Positions 32,710-41,644 of a stretch of DNA of 64,000 nucleotides are shown one piece after another. The translations under genes and the position numbers were made by a program. Position 1 is the first letter of the stretch; every line of letters begins with the position of its first letter. The DNA is from Syntrophaceae bacterium (GTDB lineage Bacteria > Desulfobacterota > Syntrophia > Syntrophales > PHBD01), in the NCBI GenBank assembly GCA_013177825.1, contig JABLXX010000011.1:1-64000 (forward strand), in the 5' to 3' direction. The notes beneath the pieces are model-generated. The model saw only the letters and a program-made list of their open reading frames with translations, made no database searches and had not been told where the DNA came from.

Positions 32710-35502
32710 TCATGTCTTGCCCGGTCCCAAAACCTCCCTCATCTTCCGCGCCAGGGCCTGCAGGGAATAGGGTTTCCCGATGAAATTCAGGTTGCTGTCC
32801 AGGATGCCATGATGAACGATCACGTTCTCCGTGTATCCCGATGTGAACAGAACTTTCAGCTCAGGCTTGATTCCAATCAGCCGCTCGGCCAACTCCCGGC
32901 CGTTCATCCCCGGCATCACCACGTCCGTCATGAGCATATCGATATCGTCGCCCTGCTTTTCCATCAACAGGAGCGCCTCACCTCCGTTGGCGGCAGTAAG
33001 CACATTATATCCAAGATGCTCCAGGATGTTCAGCGCCATGTCGCGTACACTTTCGTCGTCCTCCACCAGCAGCACCGTTTCGCTTCCCCGGGCCGTTTTC
33101 CGGTCGGGAGCCTCCTTGACCAGGCGCTCGGCCCGCTCTTCGACTCTCGGCAGATAGATCTTGAAGGTCGACCCCCGGCCAAGCTCCGAATACGCCTCGA
33201 TGGTTCCTCCCGCCTGTTTGACGACGCCGAAGGTCGTGGCCAGCCCCAGGCCGGTTCCCTGTCCCTTGGATTTCGTCGTAAAGAACGGCTCGAAGAGATG
33301 CTGCTTAACCTCGTCGCTCATACCATGTCCCGTATCGCTCACGGCCAGGAGGACATACTTTCCGGGCCGCACTTCCGGATGACGGGAACAGTATTCTTCG
33401 TCCAGGTCGCAGTTCGACGTCTCGATGACCAGCCTGCCTCCGTCCGGCATGGCGTCGCGGGCATTGACCGACAGGTTCACCAGGACCTGCTCGAATTGAC
33501 CGGTATCCACCTTGACGGAACCGAGTTTTGTATCGAGAACGGTCTCGAGCGCCACATCCTCGCCGATCAGGCGGGTCAGCATCTTCACCAGACTGCCGAC
33601 CAGATCGTTGAGGTTCACAACCTTCGGTTCGATGATCTGCCGGCGCGAGAACGCGAGCAGTTGCCTGGTCAGGGCCGCAGCGCTTTCGGCCGCCTTGTGG
33701 ATCCCGTTGATGGATCTGAGCAGCGGGTCCGGCGGCTTGAGTTTAATCCGGGCCAGGTCGAGATATCCGGTGATGACCGTGAGCAGATTGTTGAAGTCAT
33801 GGGCCACCCCGCCCGCCAGCCGTCCCACCGCTTCCATTTTCATGGCTTGCTGAAGCTGTCCCTGGAGTTTCTGGTTCTCCTGCTCCCCATTTTTTCGCTC
33901 GGTGACATCCCGGACGTTCAGCACGATTCCCCTGACGACGGGATCCTTCAGCAGATTCGTTGCCACGGATTCCATGACGGCCCAGCTTCTGTCCCGGCGC
34001 CGGAATCGAAATTCCGCCCAATGCGTAGTACCGGTTTTCTGCACTACCGTCTCGGATAAAACCTGACGTGTCATTTGCAGGTCATCCGGGTGGATGAAAT
34101 CGAAAGCATTCACACCGATCAGGTTCTCCACCTGATAACCGAGAATCCTCTCCACCGATTCGCTGACGGAGGTCAGCACGCCGTTTTCATCGATCACGGC
34201 GATGATGTCATTGGAGTTCTGTACCAGCCGCTTGAATCGCTCTTCGCTGCTCCGCAGTGCTTCCTCTGCATGCCTTTGCTTGGAGAGATCCCGGGCGGCG
34301 ATGATCCAGGCCTTTCCATTCCGAAGCATGATCGTCTTTCCGAACAGCTCCAGGGGAAAAACGGTTTTGTCCTTCCTGAGTCCCAGTGCCTCGACATATG
34401 TCTCTTCCTGCCCGAGCATCTTCACGGCGGGTGTCACCGACTTGGGATCCAGAAAATCGAGCACGTTGCGCCCGACAGCCTCAGAAAGTTCGAAGCCGAA
34501 CATCCTGCAGGCCGATTCGTTGGCCTCGAGTATGGTGCCGCCCTGCTGAATGATGATTCCTTCCTGCGCAGCATTGGCGAGGCGGCGGAACCTTTCCTCA
34601 CTCTCCAGGAGCTGTTCCTCCGCCTGCTTGCGTTCGGTGATGTCATGGAGCACCCAGATGGAACCTTCCTCCAGGTCCCGGGGATTGAGGGCCTGACCTG
34701 TAATTTCGCACAGGATATGAGGAGTACCGTCCTTTTTCTTCATGCGTGCTTCCGTCGTATAAATATCGCCCTTGCTGATCCGGGCATACCCTTCTTTGCC
34801 CACGCGCCGGTAATCTTCCGGGTCCGCATAGAAGATGGACGTATCCACTCCCCACAATTCGTCGAGTTCATAACCAAACATTCTGGCGAACATGGGATTG
34901 ACCCATTGTACGATTCGATTTTTGGCGAAGCATATCCCCATGCTGATGGTGTTCAGGACAGCCCGTTGCTCGTTGCTGAGCTGCCGAATCTGCTGCGAAC
35001 TGGCCGTCTGCTCGGTGATGTCCAGATGCTGGATGATTGCGTGGATGATATGACCCTGCGAATCCAGGACCGGGGATATCGTCACTTCTACGACTCTCTG
35101 CGTGGTTGTTCCCAGTTGAATCGGACGAAGCTGCGCGCTGTCATATTGAAGGGTGAAACGAACGGTCTCTCCTTTTTCAAAGACGCTTCTCACCAGGGGC
35201 ATCGCACCCTGTTGTTCGACAATGTTGTCCTCCAGGACATTGTATTTCCCGACCAGCTCTTCGTCCGTTACCCGTATCAGGTCCCGGCACGCCTGGTTCA
35301 TCCGGATCATCGTCCCTTTATCGTCAGAGATCCAGATGGCCGATGGGCAGTTCTCAATGACGTTCTCCAAGGCGGCCTCGGAGATCCGCAGCACCTCTTC
35401 CGCTCGTCTGCACCCTGCTTCAGACTGCTCCAAGTCCCTGATTCTCTGCCGCAGGACGGATATCTCGCAGTTCAGTTCCGCGATTCTTTCGCTTTCCTTC
35501 AT
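32710..35502 (-). CDS. Hybrid sensor histidine kinase with four PAS domains and a receiver
   Basis: 930 residues, no membrane helix. Order: N-terminal coiled coil, four PAS/PAC units (around 35-160, 165-290, 300-410, 420-535; each ends in a DITE/DLSKQ/DVTERK linker), HisKA with GGVAHDFNNLLTVI (phospho-acceptor His near residue 568), HATPase (NLSVNARDAMPDGG, DTGHGM, GTGLGLATTFG) and a C-terminal receiver with Asp near 860 (LMTDVVMPGMNG). Such HDFNN-type kinases are cytoplasmic sensors of redox or small ligands. No response regulator with an output domain is adjacent. ATG 35502 follows GAGAAGG. Confidence 0.93.
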   Translation of the reverse strand: MKESERIAELNCEISVLRQRIRDLEQSEAGCRRAEEVLRISEAALENVIENCPSAIWISDDKGTMIRMNQACRDLIRVTDEELVGKYNVLEDNIVEQQGAMPLVRSVFEKGETVRFTLQYDSAQLRPIQLGTTTQRVVEVTISPVLDSQGHIIHAIIQHLDITEQTASSQQIRQLSNEQRAVLNTISMGICFAKNRIVQWVNPMFARMFGYELDELWGVDTSIFYADPEDYRRVGKEGYARISKGDIYTTEARMKKKDGTPHILCEITGQALNPRDLEEGSIWVLHDITERKQAEEQLLESEERFRRLANAAQEGIIIQQGGTILEANESACRMFGFELSEAVGRNVLDFLDPKSVTPAVKMLGQEETYVEALGLRKDKTVFPLELFGKTIMLRNGKAWIIAARDLSKQRHAEEALRSSEERFKRLVQNSNDIIAVIDENGVLTSVSESVERILGYQVENLIGVNAFDFIHPDDLQMTRQVLSETVVQKTGTTHWAEFRFRRRDRSWAVMESVATNLLKDPVVRGIVLNVRDVTERKNGEQENQKLQGQLQQAMKMEAVGRLAGGVAHDFNNLLTVITGYLDLARIKLKPPDPLLRSINGIHKAAESAAALTRQLLAFSRRQIIEPKVVNLNDLVGSLVKMLTRLIGEDVALETVLDTKLGSVKVDTGQFEQVLVNLSVNARDAMPDGGRLVIETSNCDLDEEYCSRHPEVRPGKYVLLAVSDTGHGMSDEVKQHLFEPFFTTKSKGQGTGLGLATTFGVVKQAGGTIEAYSELGRGSTFKIYLPRVEERAERLVKEAPDRKTARGSETVLLVEDDESVRDMALNILEHLGYNVLTAANGGEALLLMEKQGDDIDMLMTDVVMPGMNGRELAERLIGIKPELKVLFTSGYTENVIVHHGILDSNLNFIGKPYSLQALARKMREVLGPGKT

Positions 35503-35903
35503 GATGAACCTTCTCCATCGGAACAAACTAAAGATGGCTGGAAACAAAAGCAGGGAATTGCCTGGATACGGAATGGACTCTTTGCGGGAGTTACCGGATA
35601 CGCCGTAACATGCCTTCGGGTGAATGGCTGTCTCTGACAGCTCATGGAATCATTCGCGGAACAAGAAGGCACATGCCATATAGAATCATGCTCAAATCAT
35701 TATTGCCCGTTTTTAATAACGGAATTAAACCGTGATGTAAAGTTTTGTCTTTCTTGTCATATTGCCTGCCCGGTCCACGATCGAGCCTTTCGACAATGTC
35801 GATTCGAAATTCACCGGAGATCGTCTTGAAATGAACACAATCGAGTGGTTTTAAAAGGGGCGGCGCTTCGATGCCCCAAAATAAAACAACCAGGCGACGA
35901 TGA

Positions 35904-36074
35904 AGAGACGGGACGATCGAATTCGATCCGACGTTTTCCTGGGCGTTTCTGCAGCGGGGAAGGGCACTTCTAAAACTGGGCAAGAAAGAGCAGGCCATCG
36001 AAAGCATGAAAAAAGCCGCGGAATTGGGAAACCATCAGGCACAGAGCTTTCTCAGGAAGAGGGGCCTCCAGTGA
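35904..36074 (+). pseudogene. C-terminal remnant of a TPR/Sel1-like repeat protein
   Basis: A start-less frame from just after a stop at 35903 to TGA 36074. It reads FLQRGRALLKLGKKEQAIES then MKKAAELGNHQAQSFLRKRG, the standard last repeat of TPR proteins (AL-LG---EAI---KKAAELG---AQ-FL---G). No start codon or upstream repeats are in frame, so this looks like what is left of a deleted gene. Confidence 0.55.
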
Positions 36075-36188
36075 ACGGCGGAAGACGCCCGTTCCTCGTC
36101 CCGGGGGCCGGGCTCTCCGGAGAAAGATTCGCATCTAAAAAAATGGACCGGGTGTTCCCGGCATCACGAGAGACTCCCGTAGCCTCTA

Positions 36189-36515
36189 TCATCGATAATA
36201 AACGGCGAGCCACACGGTTTCCCCGCCCGGGTCCGTCCATTCGACGCGGTGCCGCCGATTCTTTTCGATGAGGATGTGATCCCCCGGTTTCAAAGTCACA
36301 AACTCGTCCCTGTCCTTAAACCGCAACGCGGCGCTCCCCTTCAGCAGGACCACCCATTCGTCTTCATCCTGGTCGTACCAAAACCCCTCCGGAGAACGAT
36401 GCCCCCGGGAAACGATTCTTTCAATGCGGCATCCGGCTGAATGAAGGATGGGCGTGAAAAGCTCTTCCTGGATTAGATCCGGAATGTCGGCAAAGATATT
36501 GGCTGTGCCGTTCAT
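36189..36515 (-). CDS. Cupin-domain protein
   Basis: 108 residues starting MNGTANIFADIP. Cupin motif 1 is SRGHRSPEGFWYDQDEDEWVVLLKGSA (metal-ligand His and Glu) and motif 2 is LKPGDHILIEKNRRHRVEW. A small one-domain cupin; fold alone does not tell enzyme from sensor. Very weak ribosome site, and the gene begins 14 bases after the acyltransferase stop, so it is likely translated from the same transcript. Confidence 0.85.
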   Translation of the reverse strand: MNGTANIFADIPDLIQEELFTPILHSAGCRIERIVSRGHRSPEGFWYDQDEDEWVVLLKGSAALRFKDRDEFVTLKPGDHILIEKNRRHRVEWTDPGGETVWLAVYYR

Positions 36516-36528
36516 TCGCTTGGCCCGT

Positions 36529-37080
36529 TTATACGGCTTCCAGAGGAAACCGGTAACCAGCCCTCTCATAGATATCTCGGATCCGGACCAAGTCATCCAT
36601 CATATTCTCACCGGGAACGATCTCGCCCAGCCAACGAGTCTTTTTGTTCTTATTATCCAAAAACCAGCAGATAATAGAAACATCGGCAGCCTTGGCAATG
36701 TGCCAGAAACCCGTCTTGATTGTCTTTACATCCTTGCGCGTTCCCTCCGGCACGATGGCCAGAAGAAACTCATCCCTTTCTTTAAAAATATCGGCCATTT
36801 GCTCCACGGCGCCCCGGGACGATTGGCGATCGACCGGTATGCCTCCGACGATTTTGAAGACCATCGACATCGGCCAGAAGAACCATTCCTTCTTGATCAT
36901 GATATGCCCGGTACGTTTTACGATCCTGTACCCAATGAATGCTCTGACCGTATCCATGTTAGACGTATGGGGAAAACCGATAATCACATGCTTGCGAGAA
37001 AAATAATGCGGGAGCGGTTCAAATTTCCACCCCATCAAAAAGTAAAGAAACTTACCGGCAAGACTCAATAATTGCTTCAT
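36529..37080 (-). CDS. Lysophospholipid acyltransferase-family protein
   Basis: 183 residues with the PlsC-type motifs GFPHTSNMD (HxxxxD, here HTSNMD) and VPEGTRK, plus a GGIPVDR block. Members acylate glycerophosphate or other acceptors at the inner membrane. It is short, and likely belongs to the group seen next to lipid or envelope genes. Forms a two-gene unit with the cupin. Confidence 0.85.
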   Translation of the reverse strand: MKQLLSLAGKFLYFLMGWKFEPLPHYFSRKHVIIGFPHTSNMDTVRAFIGYRIVKRTGHIMIKKEWFFWPMSMVFKIVGGIPVDRQSSRGAVEQMADIFKERDEFLLAIVPEGTRKDVKTIKTGFWHIAKAADVSIICWFLDNKNKKTRWLGEIVPGENMMDDLVRIRDIYERAGYRFPLEAV

Positions 37081-37306
37081 TCTGACCCTTTCTCCGTAAC
37101 GGTGCGCGGAGTATAGGGAGTGCTTTTCAGCATGTCAACGGATAACAGGAACAATCCTGTCTGCCGATTCATGTAATTCATGATTACAGCAATGCCTCGA
37201 TGATTGAATCATCGGGCTCGATGATAAGGCTCTTGTCTTTGGGATTTCGGAAGACAAGCCCGACGGCAAAGAAAGACCGCGAAATGGACCGCCGCTTCCA
37301 GTGGCG

Positions 37307-38476
37307 TTACGGGCGGTTGCGGCCCAATCGGTCGTGGCTGGATACCCACTGGTCCGCTGCAATGGCGGAGGCCAGCGAAATCTCGCCGCACAGCACGGTT
37401 GCGGCAACGATCTCCGCAAACTTGTTCACTTTTCCCGCCCCGTAGCAGCCCAGCACGTCCAGGCACTCCCTCTGCGTGGGCAGCCCCGTGCCTCCGCCGT
37501 ACGTGGCCACGATCAGCGAGGGAATGGTGACGGAGAAATAGAAATCGCCATTGTCCCTCAGCTCGCTGTGGACATAGCCGGCATGCGATTCCGCCACATT
37601 GGCCGCATCCTGGCCGCAGGCGATGAACAGGGCGGTGATGCCGTTGGCGAAGTGGAGTCCGTTGTTGGCGGAGCCGGCCAGGAGCGCCCCCATGTTGGCC
37701 AGTTGCCTCTGACGGAACAGCTCCTCGCCGCGGACGTGCATCACCTCGCCGAGCATGGATACGGGCAGGACGATTTCGGCGACGACGCGCTTGCCCCGGC
37801 TGTGGAGGCTGTTCAGGCGCGAGTGCTTCTTGTCGGTGTCGAAATTCGCGGCCAGGGAAAAATGCTCGAGTCCCGGGGGCTTCTCTTCCAGTATCCATTG
37901 GCAGGCATGACGGACGGCCTTGGACACCATGTTCTGCCCGGCGGCGTCGCCGGTGGTGAAATTGAACCGCAGCCAGCGTATCTTTCCCAGGGCGTACTGC
38001 TCAATGTTGCGCAGCTTCCCCGATCGTGTGGTTTCCTCGGCGACGGCCTTGATCCGCTCGAACCGGGCTTCCACCCAGAGCCCGAAATCCCGAGCCGCAC
38101 GGGCGTCCTGAAACACGAAAACCGGCGCCCGCTGCATGGCATCGTCGATCACCGTGGTCAGGACGCCGCCGACCCGACGGGTCAGGCTCATGCCGCGGTT
38201 GTAGCTCGCCAGCAGCGTTCCCTCCGTCGTGGCCATGGGCACGTAAAACTCCCCCTGCGCATGCTCCCCCCGCACGAGAAGAGGACCGATGAACCCCATC
38301 GGGACCTGGGCGACGCCGCAAAAGCTCTCGATGTTTCCCGGCAGGAGGGAAGGATCGATGGAGTAGCTGCCGGTGTGGACCAGCTCCGCTCCGGTCGCCT
38401 CCGAGACCGCCGCACGCCGCTGCGCGGCCATGTCGCGGGAATAATCGTTCCGACTGTCGCGTGGAAGCGCCTTCAT
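37307..38476 (-). CDS. Hydroxymethylglutaryl-CoA reductase
   Basis: 389 residues, catalytic domain only, class I-like motif set. TTEGTLLASYNRG holds the catalytic Glu, GDAAGQNM the Asp, NFDTDKKHS the Lys, GTGLPTQ the NADP(H) loop region, and SSHDRLGRN near the C-terminus the His. It reduces HMG-CoA to mevalonate (or runs in reverse). AAAGGGAGGG precedes ATG 38476. No other mevalonate-pathway gene is in the window; the partner upstream is a crotonase, suggesting HMG-CoA might be made by hydration of 3-methylglutaconyl-CoA. That link is inference. Confidence 0.93.
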   Translation of the reverse strand: MKALPRDSRNDYSRDMAAQRRAAVSEATGAELVHTGSYSIDPSLLPGNIESFCGVAQVPMGFIGPLLVRGEHAQGEFYVPMATTEGTLLASYNRGMSLTRRVGGVLTTVIDDAMQRAPVFVFQDARAARDFGLWVEARFERIKAVAEETTRSGKLRNIEQYALGKIRWLRFNFTTGDAAGQNMVSKAVRHACQWILEEKPPGLEHFSLAANFDTDKKHSRLNSLHSRGKRVVAEIVLPVSMLGEVMHVRGEELFRQRQLANMGALLAGSANNGLHFANGITALFIACGQDAANVAESHAGYVHSELRDNGDFYFSVTIPSLIVATYGGGTGLPTQRECLDVLGCYGAGKVNKFAEIVAATVLCGEISLASAIAADQWVSSHDRLGRNRP

Positions 38477-38571
38477 GGAATCCCTCCCTTTCGCGGTTCA
38501 GCGGCAAACGTCTGCCGGAACCCGTCCAATCCTCATTTCCCGGGAAGATCCCCGGAAACCTGCACCGCCCG

Positions 38572-39348
38572 TCAGAAACGGCCGTGCTTTCCGATTCCCT
38601 CGGAAAAGCGCTTCGCACCCTCCAGAACCTCCCCGCTGGCGAGCACGTCCATACCCTGTCGGAATTCCAGAACCATCGCCTCGTCCATGGGAAGGTCGAA
38701 TCCGCGGTATACGGCCAGCCGGTCGCTGCGCATGCAGATCTGGGGAAAGGCGGCAATCTGGGCGGCCAGCGCCTCCGCTTTCTCCCGGGCCTTGCCCGGC
38801 TCCACGAGCCGGTTGGCGAGCCCCATGGCAAAGGCCTCCTCCGCACCAACCGGTCGTCCCGTGAGGATCATGTCCAGGGCACGGCTCATGCCGATCAGCC
38901 GGGGCAATCGCTGGGTGCCGCCATCGATCAGGGGAACGCCGTAGCGCCGGCAGAAGACCCCGAAATAGGCGTCCCGCTCGACGACCCGCAGGTCGCACCA
39001 GCAGGCCAGCTCCAGTCCCCCCGCCACGGCATGTCCCGCTACGGCTGCGATGACGGGCTTCGTCGTCGTCATGCGGCTGGGACCCAGCGGACCGGGCCTG
39101 GACATGTCCCAATCCAGGCTGTTGATGTTGTTCAAATCCCCGCTTGTTATGGCCTTGAGGTCCGCCCCGGCGCAGAAGTTTCCTCCCCGGCCCCACAGGA
39201 CGGCGGCGAGCTGGCTGTCGTCCCGCTCGAACTCCTCGAAGGCCGCGACGAGCTCTTCTGCCGTTTTCCGGTCGACGGCATTCCGGCTCTCCGGCCTGTT
39301 GATGATGACCGTACAGATACTGTCCTTCTTTTCGACCAGCACGTTCAC
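38572..39348 (-). CDS. Enoyl-CoA hydratase/isomerase (crotonase) family protein
   Basis: 258 residues. Oxyanion-hole regions NFCAGADLKAI and AGHAVAGGLELACWCDLR are intact. The segment that normally bears the first catalytic Glu reads FGVFCRRYGVPLIDGGTQRL, the pattern of a distinct crotonase subgroup in which that Glu is absent, so simple hydratase activity is not assured. I choose GTG 39348, preceded by AAAGGAGG with seven-base spacing; an in-frame TTG lies just upstream. Followed after 95 bases by HMG-CoA reductase on the same strand. Confidence 0.9.
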   Translation of the reverse strand: MNVLVEKKDSICTVIINRPESRNAVDRKTAEELVAAFEEFERDDSQLAAVLWGRGGNFCAGADLKAITSGDLNNINSLDWDMSRPGPLGPSRMTTTKPVIAAVAGHAVAGGLELACWCDLRVVERDAYFGVFCRRYGVPLIDGGTQRLPRLIGMSRALDMILTGRPVGAEEAFAMGLANRLVEPGKAREKAEALAAQIAAFPQICMRSDRLAVYRGFDLPMDEAMVLEFRQGMDVLASGEVLEGAKRFSEGIGKHGRF

Positions 39349-39518
39349 GGGCGCATCCTCCTTTATCAACGCTCAAATCTCTTCCATTCCAGGGTTACCA
39401 GGTTTCCGGGATCGGGGCACGGCGGATGCATTCTCCCTTGATGCTAACGCCCTGGCGACGACCCTTTTCCCGATTCCCGGATCCGCTGCCATGTTATACC
39501 CCCCTTGATTCTGGAATG

Positions 39519-39803
39519 TCAGGAAACGAAACAGGAAAACCGCTCATCATACTTGACGGGATCGAACTCGATGAACCGGTACTCGGAAACCCCGTGAACG
39601 GTGAACGGATCCTGCTTCATGATCTCCTTCGCTTCCTCGATTCCCACGTTCGCAATGATCACTCCGCCCACTCTCGGGACCTGGGGACCGGAACACACGA
39701 ATTTTCCATGCTTGTAGTGAACATCCAGGAAAGCCCGATGCTCGGAGAGGAGGGCATCGAGAACCTCGACGGGTTTGACATATTGGCTGGTGATGACGAC
39801 CAT
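39519..39803 (-). CDS. YciI-family protein
   Basis: 94 residues, the usual size of this dimeric ferredoxin-like fold. LLSEHRAFLDVHYKHGKFVCSGPQ carries the conserved His, and DPFTVHGVSEYRFIEFDPV the conserved Asp-Pro-Phe. Enzymatic role is unknown in most members. ATG 39803. Single small gene upstream of the crotonase. Confidence 0.88.
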   Translation of the reverse strand: MVVITSQYVKPVEVLDALLSEHRAFLDVHYKHGKFVCSGPQVPRVGGVIIANVGIEEAKEIMKQDPFTVHGVSEYRFIEFDPVKYDERFSCFVS

Positions 39804-39865
39804 AACAGCACCCCCTTGCCATCTGAAACATTGACTGTTCTGAACTCCCGCCGTCTTTCGTCATA

Positions 39866-40288
39866 TTATTCCTGACTGGGCGGCGGAGTCGAATAATCCC
39901 GCTTGTGAGCGTCCTTCTTCGCTTCCGCCAGTTCCTCCATCGCCTTGAAGTCCAGAAGGTATTCAACCAGCCCGAGGTATTTCCCGGATTTGTCCCGAAC
40001 GGCCAGGAACCGGTTCAGGATCTTCTGACCCGGGAACAAGATCCAGAAGTCTTCCTCGTCCTTTTTGCTCGTTTTCAGGTTGTCGATGAATTGCTCCAGC
40101 ATGGGGAGGCTCTCCGGCTGGTGGCAGGCCCGGATGTCCTTGCCGATCAGGTCGGGCGAGGAGGGCCTAGACCGCTTTTCCCCCTTATTCGCGTACTGCA
40201 GGCATTCCTTGTTATCGACGAAGATGAACTCCATGGGCAATGCGTCGAGGATCGCTTCCAACTGCTCCCTGCTCAGGTTTTCGAACAT
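39866..40288 (-). CDS. Single PAS-domain protein (DUF438-like)
   Basis: 140 residues: ALPMEFIFVDNKECLQYANK, LIGKDIRACHQPESLPMLEQ, then FLAVRDKSGKYLGLVEYLLD. The ACH-P motif and layout match the stand-alone or C-terminal PAS of DUF438 proteins. Likely a small redox or ligand sensor, partner not known. Ends with a charged Pro-rich tail. Confidence 0.85.
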   Translation of the reverse strand: MFENLSREQLEAILDALPMEFIFVDNKECLQYANKGEKRSRPSSPDLIGKDIRACHQPESLPMLEQFIDNLKTSKKDEEDFWILFPGQKILNRFLAVRDKSGKYLGLVEYLLDFKAMEELAEAKKDAHKRDYSTPPPSQE

Positions 40289-40313
40289 GATTCCCTCCTT
40301 TGGACAGGTCCGG

Positions 40314-40724
40314 TCAGGTTGGGTTATCCGAACGATTGATCACCGCGATCTGGTCGTTGAGGGTCCAGTAATCGTAGATGTACCCGATTCCCAGAATCCC
40401 CAGCGTGCAGAGATACAGGATGCCCGTGATCCACTTTCCCATGTACATGCGGTGAATCCCGAGCACACCGACAAACGTGAGCAGAATCCAGGCAACATTG
40501 TAGTCGATCTTCCCTTCCACGAACCGCAGGTTCGCTTCGCGCGCCATGGAAGGAATGAAGAAAACATCAATGAGCCAACCGATTCCCAGGAGGCCGAGAG
40601 TGCAGAACCAGATCGTCCCCGAGACGGGCTTTCCAAAATAGAACCGGTGGGATCCGGTGAAACCGAAGATCCACAGGATGTAACCGACAAAAGCACTATG
40701 CGATTGAACGGTATCTTGATTCAT
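40314..40724 (-). CDS. Tandem TM2-domain membrane protein
   Basis: 136 residues built of two TM2 units. Each has a helix, a short turn with G-HRFY/M-GK (GSHRFYFGKPVSG, GIHRMYMGKWITG) and a second helix ending in GIGWLIDVF or GIGYIYDYW. The function of TM2 proteins in bacteria is unknown. ATG 40724. Confidence 0.9.
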   Translation of the reverse strand: MNQDTVQSHSAFVGYILWIFGFTGSHRFYFGKPVSGTIWFCTLGLLGIGWLIDVFFIPSMAREANLRFVEGKIDYNVAWILLTFVGVLGIHRMYMGKWITGILYLCTLGILGIGYIYDYWTLNDQIAVINRSDNPT

Positions 40725-40760
40725 TGAATCCCCCGTTGGCTCTTCGTTGGAAGCAATGGG

Positions 40761-41576
40761 TCAGTATCTGACCCTCAACCATTTTGTGACTGTAAAACGA
40801 CGCAGGAACGGCTCCTGACGGACCTCATCCATGAGACTCGCAAAACATTGCTGAACGTACTTATTGGTCAAGCCGTCCGGGTAGTCATAGCGATACATCG
40901 GATAGCCTTTCGCCTCCCAGACCAGGCTCCGCCGGTACTCCGGCTGCAGGTACTCGTAAATTCCCCAGCGAATGTTGCTGAGATATTCGGCAATGGTACT
41001 GCCATGATAATTGAATATATCGTCATGAAACCGGATATAAAAATCATCCAGCGCCAGCATTGCATCTTCCATATCAATGCAGACGCCGTTCTCAGTCAGT
41101 GTCTGCTGAAGCTCTTCTACCACATGACCCAATCTGAGTATGTTGTGTTTGGATATGTTCCCGCACATTTTCAGAAAGGTCAGCCTTGAAATCCGAATCG
41201 TTGCCTGTTTATCGATGGACGGGAGGGAAACATCCACGCTGATTTTCTGAGCGAGCCAGCCAGTGAATTCCATTACGGTACCGCGCAGGGAGGCAACGGA
41301 ATCATCAACCGAGAAGACCGGATTCGCCACGATGGCCTGCAAAGCCCCTAAATATGTGCTCTGCCCGACCAGCGCCCTGTTGCCTGTTTTCGACAGGAAG
41401 TCCACCAGGAGAACATTGAACAACCGCTGATGCAACCTGCTATGGAACAGGATATCGGAGTCCGGATCTGTTCCTTGCACGGTCAAGATCTCACGATTAA
41501 CCATGGAATCAATGATCTCTTTTATAGCCTTGAGGAACACGATTTCCTCTTCGATGGGACGGAGGGCCATGGACAT
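40761..41576 (-). CDS. Hypothetical protein, unknown family
   Basis: 271 residues, mostly helical and soluble. Starts MSMALRPIEEEIVFLKAIKEI; no recognised domain, no signal peptide. Stretches such as LTFLKMCGNISKHNILRLGHVVEELQQ (a conserved-looking 'GNISKHN') and YRRSLVWEAKGYPMYRYDYP look constrained. Pattern 'CGNISKHN' recalls helical AbiV/toxin-like or HEPN-type domains only loosely; I do not assign it. Confidence 0.6.
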   Translation of the reverse strand: MSMALRPIEEEIVFLKAIKEIIDSMVNREILTVQGTDPDSDILFHSRLHQRLFNVLLVDFLSKTGNRALVGQSTYLGALQAIVANPVFSVDDSVASLRGTVMEFTGWLAQKISVDVSLPSIDKQATIRISRLTFLKMCGNISKHNILRLGHVVEELQQTLTENGVCIDMEDAMLALDDFYIRFHDDIFNYHGSTIAEYLSNIRWGIYEYLQPEYRRSLVWEAKGYPMYRYDYPDGLTNKYVQQCFASLMDEVRQEPFLRRFTVTKWLRVRY

Positions 41577-41644
41577 ATGGATCTCCTCGCATTTATTGGA
41601 TCAAAGAAAACAGTGGTAACAGAACGTTAAGAAGTGACTTCTCG

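Noticed and set aside
35642-36007. 121-residue minus frame between the kinase and the cupin
   Set aside because: Runs antisense to the TPR remnant, no ribosome site, no motif. The half nearer 35650 looks somewhat protein-like, but support is too thin.
37228-37260. Hairpin CTTGTCTT/AAGACAAG downstream of HMG-CoA reductase
   Set aside because: Good 8-pair stem but no T run on either strand, so a terminator call is not supported.
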